Source of the DNA: Helicostylum pulchrum | Lineage: Eukaryota; Mucoromycota; Mucoromycetes; Mucorales; Mucoraceae | Assembly (NCBI GenBank): GCA_025677825.1 | Contig: JAIXMO010000012.1 | Location: forward strand, 124,001-188,000 | Reading direction: 5' to 3' | DNA length: 64,000 nucleotides | In this document: positions 57,565 through 64,000 of the stretch, one piece after another | How the letters are laid out: each line of letters opens with the position of its first letter | How positions within the stretch are numbered: position 1 is the stretch's first letter | Notes under the pieces: generated by a model | What the model was told of the DNA's origin: nothing | The model's input: only the letters and a program-made list of their open reading frames with translations | Database searches by the model: none | Translations under genes and position numbers: made by a program

Positions 57565-59439
57565 ATGCTTAGAAACGTTGCTCGTATTGCTCGTCCTGTA
57601 CTCACTCGTGGTGTTTTACCTGCTGTACGTAATAACTCTCACACACATTATCGTCAATTTACTTTCAAAATTACGACAACCAAAATTAAAAAAAATAAAA
57701 TCAATTAAGCTAATTACAAAATATATTAATAGGCCCGTCTTAACGTTGGTGCTGTCGCCACTGTTGCTCGTAGCTACGCTTCTGCCAAGCCCTCTACTTC
57801 CGAAGTTTCTTCTATCCTTGAACAACGTATCTTGGGTGCCAACTCTGATGTTGATCTCCAAGAGACCGGTCGTGTCTTATCCATTGGTGATGGTATTGCT
57901 CGTGTTTACGGTTTAAAGAACTGTCAAGCCGAAGAGATGGTTGAATTCTCTTCTGGCCTCAAGGTAATAAACACCTTTTTTTTAATAGATTATCCCAAAA
58001 CTAACTTAAATTATAGGGTATGGCTCTTAACTTGGAAGCTGATAATGTCGGTATTGTCGTTTTCGGTAACGATCGTTTGATTAAGGAAGGTGATACTGTT
58101 AAGCGTACTGGTGCCATTGTTGATGTCCCTATTGGTCCCGGTATTCTCGGTCGTGTTGTCGATGCCCTCGGTAACCCCATTGATGGTAAGGGTCCTCTTG
58201 AGACCGTTGGCCGTTCTCGTGTCCAAGTTAAGGCTCCTGGTATTTTACCTCGTCACTCCGTTAACGAGCCTATGCAAACTGGTATCAAGTCTGTTGATTC
58301 CATGGTTCCTATCGGTCGTGGTCAACGTGAGTTGATTATTGGTGATCGTCAAACCGGTAAGACCGCTGTTGCTCTTGATACTATCTTGAACCAAAAGAAC
58401 TGGAACAACGGTCCTGATGAAGCCAAGAAGTTGTACTGTATTTACGTTGCTGTTGGTCAAAAGCGTTCCACTGTTGCTCAATTGGTCCGTACTCTTGAAG
58501 AGAACGGTAAGTTTTTATATATTTTTTTGCAGAGTTTTTTTTTAAAAAAAGGTTACTTACGGTGTATATATTATTTTAGATGCCATGAAGTATACTATTG
58601 TTGTTGCTGCTACTGCCTCTGAAGCCGCTCCTCTTCAATACCTCGCTCCTTTCTCCGGTGCTGCCTTCGGTGAATGGTTCCGTGATAACGGTCGTCATTC
58701 TTTGATCATTTACGATGATTTGTCCAAGCAAGCTGTTGCTTACCGTCAAATGTCTCTCTTGCTCCGTCGTCCTCCTGGTCGTGAAGCTTACCCTGGTGAT
58801 GTTTTCTACCTCCATTCTCGTCTCTTAGAACGTGCCGCCAAGATGAACAAGGCCTTCGGTTACGGTTCCATGACCGCTCTTCCCATTATTGAAACTCAAG
58901 GTGGTGATGTCTCTGCTTATATTCCCACTAACGTTATTTCCATTACTGATGGTCAAATTTTCTTGGAAGCTGAACTTTTCTTCAAGGGTATCCGTCCCGC
59001 AATTAACGTCGGTCTTTCCGTCTCTCGTGTCGGTTCTGCTGCTCAAACCAAGGCTATGAAGCAAGTTGCTGGTTCCATGAAGCTTTTCTTGGCCCAATAT
59101 CGTGAAGTTGCCGCTTTCGCTCAATTCGGTTCCGATTTGGATGCCTCCACTCAGTTCTTGTTAAACCGTGGTGCTCGTCTCACTGAATTGCTCAAGCAAC
59201 CTCAATACTCTCCCTTGTCTATCCAAGCTCAAGTTCCCATCATCTTTGCCGGTGTTAACGGTTATCTCGATAAGATCCCCGTTGGTAACGTCGTTGACTG
59301 GGAAAAGGATTTCATTAGCCATTTCGCTACTCAACAAAAGGAAATCCTCGAGGAAATCCGTACTGAAGGTGTCATCTCCAAGGAACTCGAAGTTAAGCTC
59401 CGTGAAGTCTGTGATGCCCACTGTAAGACTTTCTATTAA
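57565..59439 (+). CDS. ATP1: Mitochondrial F1 ATP synthase subunit alpha
   Basis: Four exons (57565-57624, 57733-57963, 58017-58506, 58580-59439) join to 546 residues. [20 protein letters not shown] begins an Arg-rich mitochondrial presequence. The beta-barrel domain has [16 protein letters not shown], then the Walker A GDRQTGKT (near residue 206) and [15 protein letters not shown]. The ATP synthase alpha/beta signature region [20 protein letters not shown] and the C-terminal helical domain follow. It is the non-catalytic nucleotide-binding subunit of complex V in the matrix. Codon use is strongly biased, consistent with high expression. Introns cluster in the 5' half. Confidence 0.97.
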
Positions 59440-60072
59440 ATTATAAATTAATAATTAAAAAAAAGGAAAAACAAAACCAAACAAAAAAAAAAACCTCTCC
59501 TTCTCAACACACTCACACTACACACATACACAACCGAAAGTATATACACATAGAATATTGAATAATTAGATATATTAAAAAGTCTATTTTTTTTTATTTG
59601 AAAAAGAAAGAAAAAATTCCTATTTTTTATGCATAATTGTCTCCTTTTTTTTTTCTGTATTATAAAATTTTCTTTGATCCTACTGAGGTTTGATAACTTT
59701 CAAGTTTTTTAGTTACATACAATGTATTTAATTTCTCTCTGGATTAACAATCATAATACTTCATATTTTTGGAGTGTATCGACGTATTATTTTAACTGAG
59801 ATTATACCTACCTTTTCATCGAGACTAATATGCAATTTAGGAAGATATGGCAGGTATAATGAACTGTATGTAAATGCCAATTCATTTTGAACTTCTCTCC
59901 AAAAACAGTGGGAAATACGTCATTCCAGCTTAGACTCGGTGCACTTCTTTACATAAACTTAAAGTTGTCGCACACACTTGGGGCTTTGCTTCTTTCTCAC
60001 CCTCTCTTTCTTTTTTTAACCTTTTTTTGTTAAACTTTTTTTTTTCTTTCTTTAAATTATATATTATAAAGT
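59440..60072. other. Intergenic between ATP1 and the sorting nexin
   Basis: ATP1 3' flank with A-rich and CA-rich tracts and the upstream region of the sorting nexin; no gene seen. Confidence 0.55.
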
Positions 60073-62585
60073 ATGACAGATGATTTAGCTTCATCCTTTC
60101 TTGGTGCCAATAGCAATTATTTTATGCCAGAGCCAAGGTCCATCTCTTTCACAGTAGAAGAAGAAGACCCCTGGAGCGCCGCTGGTTTTGATCCTGTAGA
60201 TGAAATGAGACAACCTTTAGCTCAAAGTCAAATTATGGATGAAAATATGGTTACTGAAGGCATTACAGCTTCCAACGTACTAGGTAAAAAAAAAAACTCT
60301 TTCTCTGTTGAAAAATAAAAAAAGAACACCAGTTGACCTTCTTTTTTTTTTTAGTCGGAGTGGATTTACCAGAAATATTCGACACTGCTTATATTCGAGC
60401 AGGACCTGTTGGAGATCGTGTTAGTGTAGATTCTCTTGAAGTAATTATTGGCTTGAGTGGATTAGGTCCACGTTTATATGAGCAAGTAGGTAATAAAACA
60501 GTTTTTTTTTTTTTTTAAAAAAAAGTGTAGCAAAAAAAAAAACTCTCCCTTTATTTTATTTTCCTTGCCTGTATTAACCTTATTTTTTTTTTAGATTTCT
60601 TCCTTAATAGTTCCTTCTGGTGCTATGTATGTAACTAGAAATGAGTTTAATACTGCTTTAGCTTTAGTTGGTTGTGCTCAAAAAAATATGGGTAAGTTTT
60701 TTTTTTTCTTTCTTTTGTGTTGTGTATGCGTTTAACTCGTATTTTCAGATTTATCTTTAGTGAAGGTTTATCAACATCGTAACGGTAATAATAAAAAAGG
60801 AGAAATATAACCCATCGTATGTTCACTTTTTTAAACGCATGACTTTTATTAGATTTACCTATTCCTTTACTATCTAACCTTGAAACAATTGCAATCAAAC
60901 GTGTAAACCCTTTAATGGCCAGTACTAACAAACCCAAACAACAACAAAGTTATGACGATGATCCTTGGCGAGTAGCTTCTACACCGCCCAACACCAACGG
61001 ATTCCCTGCTTACCGAGGAGATGAAATATCAAGTAAAGTAAGGTCGATTAATAAACCCGCTGTCGTACCGACTGTCAACCATCATGCACCCGCACCAGAA
61101 AATAGACCCTCCGATAAATTCTCAACCCAAGCTCTAGTAAAGGCTTCGACCGAGAGTTATCAGTGGTTTCTGGATTTAGATCAAATTACAGTCACTGTTG
61201 CAGAAAAGGAAGGCTTTTTATTTACACATGTGAATTATTGGGTACATAGTAATCAACGTCAGACTTCCGTGAGAAGAAGATATAGTGATTTCTATTGGTT
61301 TTGGGAAACTTTGTTGAAAAGGTATCCTTTTAGAGTTGTGCCTAATCTTCCACCTAAAAAAATTTCTGGAAGTAAGTATATTTATATATATGTATATATA
61401 TGTTTTGGATGTGTAATAATATTTTCTTGTATATAGAGGATAAAGCGTTTTTAGACATGAGGTGTCAAGGTTTAGGTCGTTTTATTAACTGTGTTGTTAG
61501 ACATCCTGTATTAAAAAATGATGCTGAAGTTGTTTCCTTCTTGACTGAGCAGACTGTTCGTAGTTGATTATTATTTTAACTATCTATATATATAAAACTA
61601 ACTCTTTTTTTTTTAAAAAAAAAATAGGAATTCGTATCGTGGAGAAGAGCAAAATCACCTATAGTCGAAGAAGAATTTATTCGTGTCAATCCTCATACAG
61701 ATGATTTGGAAGGACTTATACCCAAAGATTTAGATGATCGCATCGAACATATCCGAAAGAGACTACCTGAATCTATTGAAAAATATGACAGTTTATGCTC
61801 TGTTATGGACAGATGTATTCGATTAAAAGAAGCAAGAGCCTTAGAGATGAAACGATATAACGATACATTAAAGTAAGTTTTTTTATCGTAGTAAGGGAAG
61901 GAGGTGGGTTGGGGGAATCCTATTGACGGATCTTTTTTTTTCTGAAATAGAGAATTGAGTGACATTGAACACGTCTGCTTTGTACCTAACTGTCAAGCTT
62001 GTCATCATGTTGTACGCGGTTACGAATCCGTTGGTAATTATATGAATCTAGAAAGTGCAATTATTGAAACAAACGTTGCGTCGGCTACAACGGGTGTACT
62101 TGAAAACCTGAAAAGACATCGCGATATCTCCATTGCGTTCCTTCAAATGTTGGATCGTAAATCTAAACTGGAAGCAAATCAAATTAGTACCTTTTATAAA
62201 AAACTTTCGGCTAATAAGGCTAAAGTGAACCAAAACCGTGGTGTTCCTGGCTTAGAATCTGAAGTAGCAAGATTAGACGCAGTTATTAAAGTGGTAAATA
62301 TTTGTGTATGTGTATGTGTGTATATATTTATTGATATATGTATATATATATATATTTTATATATAGGATTCTGAAGAAATGTTATTTCAACAAAGAAGAC
62401 GAACTTATATTCATTACTGCGTTGCAACTGAAGTATCTTACTTACATAAGCAACAAGCTTTTGTCTCTTTACTCTATCAAAATTTTGTTCATGAACAGCT
62501 TCAATATGCTCGTAGAACGGTTGATAATTGGAAAGCTTTAGAGGCTCTTTTATGCGAGATGCCTAAACCGGAGGACTTCGCTTAG
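60073..62585 (+). CDS. MVP1: PX-BAR sorting nexin, Mvp1/SNX8-like
   Basis: Nine exons (60073-60283, 60355-60485, 60595-60691, 60749-60784, 60853-61371, 61437-61555, 61628-61872, 61951-62293, 62367-62585) join to 639 residues. The N-terminal third has an EH-like helical part (VDLPEIFDTAYIRAGP, MYVTRNEFNTALALVG). The PX domain spans about residues 262-370, with RRRYSDFYWFWETLLKRYPF binding phosphoinositide and VVPNLPPKK. The C-terminal BAR part includes RIEHIRKRLPESIEKYDSLC, FLQMLDRKSKLEANQISTFY and LYQNFVHEQLQYARRTVDNW. Mvp1 drives tubule formation and retrograde recycling from endosomes. One donor (ACT/GTTCGT after exon 6) is non-consensus beyond GT. Confidence 0.9.
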
Positions 62586-62817
62586 ATCCTTGACCCAAAT
62601 TCCCTTACTCTTTTCTCTTAAAAAAAAAGATATACCCCCCAGAAAAAAATCTTTACCATATACATATTTATATATCATATCATGTATGACCAATTTTTAC
62701 ACTATAACAATAAATTTTGATTTGAAAATAGATTTTATTATCAGTGCTTTTATCTGAACACCACCGCAACACTTGTTCATAATAAAGAGGTTCTTCTCAA
62801 AAACTTAAAAAACCCAG

Positions 62818-63617
62818 ATTGTACTGCTGTGTGATCCAACCCAATTGAATCTCCCAGGATTTTTTACGGCAGGAGACTACAAGTACCGAAACCGTAAAAA
62901 AGCTTCGGATGAGTATAAGGCTACGGCCGTTTTATCCCAAAGCTTTAATGATGCTCTCTTCTCTCAACGGTCAAATATTGTCAGTGAGTCTGATTTTGAC
63001 GTAAGTACAAACACAAACCCATATTTTGTGATTTCATTATTCTAAGAGCGGAAGGCACTTATAAAATCCATTCGGCCAATTGATGTATGTGCTGCAATCA
63101 GTAAACATTTGCCTAATAACTTGAAACTTTTACTTTCAAATGACCTTGCGAAGGAGTACTCCCTGTTGAATTTATCTGTTAAACTCTGGGTCTGTAAAGT
63201 AGACAAAGGTCTCTTAGACTGGTCCGAATATATGCTTGTGTATAATCGTATTTATTTCGGTTTTAACAATATCATACCTAAACACTTGCGGAATACTTAT
63301 TTCGACTATCCAAATGTGTTGGAAGGAGCTGTTCGATACTTGTTTGACGCACTTCAGAATTCTGACGTATACAGTAAGCCTCGTATATTATCTATAGAAC
63401 ATTCGGCAACCTCTTTTTCAATATTCCTAAAGTCAAAGTCTAATGCTATTTTGAATATACGTACGCCGAAACTATATTATTTATGATTTCAGCACTGATA
63501 TTTTTATAAACAGATATTTCTCTCGAGTCTACAATGTTATCGTTTTCACGTTTAAATGAAAATGGTTTAGTAAAAGAAATTCGGAACTACAACTACTTTG
63601 TACCTGATATCCCGTAA
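62818..63617 (+). CDS. Unrecognised spliced reading frame without a clear start
   Basis: Three exons join in phase: 62818-63000 (IVLLCDPTQLNLPGFFTAGD to SESDFD), 63049-63373 (RKALIKSIRPIDVCAAISKH, LLNLSVKLWVCKVDKGLLDW, LEGAVRYLFDAL) and 63514-63617 (ISLESTMLSFSRLNENGLVK to NYFVPDIP). Donors are GTAAGT and GTAAGC; acceptors are AAGAG and ACAG. I find no 5' exon with a Met between 62586 and 62817, so the gene is either 5'-truncated or has an exon I missed. No family recognised. It may be another multicopy accessory protein. Confidence 0.45.
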
Positions 63618-63734
63618 GATATAAATACAAAAATGCCATAAGTATATATACTAATACTAGTGTACATTTTTTAACATTCGTTCTTGTAACAAAAAAAAAC
63701 GTCTCACGAAAGAAAAACAGTAATAGAACTTTTT

Positions 63735-64000
63735 TTATTTTAAACGTACAAATTCAATCATCATTTCACAATGATCAGTATGCGGGAATAAATCAACACA
63801 AACGGCTCTAGAAGGTTTGAAAGGCATACCTTTAAATCGGTTCGATGTTGGTCTACATAAACCTATTAAATTTGGCATTGCTTGCTTTACATCACAAGAT
63901 ATAAATATAACCTTTTCTATTTGTTCTGATTCTCGAACTGCTCTAATGACACTTGTATGAACTCCATTTCTAGGAGGATCCAATACAGCTATCACACTTT
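63735..64000 (-). CDS. TRM2: tRNA (uracil-5-)-methyltransferase, C-terminal part
   Basis: The frame enters from the right edge of the window. It reads VIAVLDPPRNGVHTSVIRAV, VIFISCDVKQAMPNLIGL and AVCVDLFPHTDHCEMMIEFV, then stops at 63735. LDPPRxG is the SAM-enzyme motif IV of the TrmA/Trm2 family, and the Cys in FISC matches the catalytic nucleophile of these m5U methyltransferases. The final DLFPHTDHCE block is a close family match. The enzyme makes m5U54 (ribothymidine) in tRNA. The N-terminal TRAM and Rossmann parts lie outside the window. Confidence 0.88.
   Translation of the reverse strand, partial: SVIAVLDPPRNGVHTSVIRAVRESEQIEKVIFISCDVKQAMPNLIGLCRPTSNRFKGMPFKPSRAVCVDLFPHTDHCEMMIEFVRLK

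Noticed and set aside
58825..59421. Minus-strand open frames across ATP1
   Set aside because: Caused by strong codon bias of ATP1 leaving the opposite strand open; no splice or start context.

Overview
The window reads as nuclear DNA of an early-diverging filamentous fungus, most likely Mucorales (Mucoromycota). The basis is an AT-rich sequence full of A/T homopolymers, genes with many short GT-AG introns (about 50-140 nt), TAA stops on nearly all clear genes, fungal-type proteins (Pho84, Sec53, Kin1, Vib-1/Ndt80-type factor, Mvp1), and degenerate multicopy protein families that I associate from memory with Mucorales. No rRNA, tRNA, CRISPR array, virus or bacterial operon was recognised.

Layout. 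1-5.3 kb: repeat-rich, with fossil fragments of two multicopy families. 5.3-9.3 kb: three minus-strand membrane-protein genes (SH3 single-pass protein, MerT-like/HMA fusion, seven-helix protein). 9.3-14.1 kb: fossil copies of a PD-(D/E)XK-like family, one holding a 120-bp MITE that sits exactly where an intron is needed. 14.1-17.7 kb: PHO84-type phosphate transporter convergent with a sphingoid-base kinase. 17.7-21.1 kb: fossils and a dispersed repeat. 21.1-22.0 kb: a seven-exon ubiquitin E2. 22-27.5 kb: broken genes, a tyrosine-phosphatase fragment and a three-unit tandem repeat. 27.5-44.4 kb: dense core genes: Ndt80/Vib-1-type factor, RING-RRM protein, eIF2A, Kin1-type kinase, GNAT acetyltransferase, tandem-START lipid-transfer protein with a membrane tail, phosphomannomutase. 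44.8-51.4 kb: F-box pseudogene and a 3.3-kb repeat whose ends reappear fused at 20.4 kb. 51.5-64 kb: C2H2 zinc-finger protein, small proline-tailed protein, MSP-domain protein, ATP synthase alpha, sorting nexin Mvp1, an unrecognised multi-exon reading frame, and the C-terminal end of a TRM2-type tRNA methyltransferase running off the window.

The core genes are housekeeping or signalling: phosphate uptake (Pho84), respiration (Atp1), mannose activation for glycosylation (Sec53), lipid signalling and transfer (LCB kinase, START, MSP domain), endosomal sorting (Mvp1), polarity kinase (Kin1), translation (eIF2A) and ubiquitination (E2). They show no operon-like logic. The unusual biology is in the accessory stretches: nuclease-like multicopy families with nonsense codons at matching positions, a MITE acting as a candidate intron, and repeats arranged as a circular permutation. 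Exon junctions were worked out by hand from splice signals, reading-frame continuity and family similarity; none was tested against transcripts.
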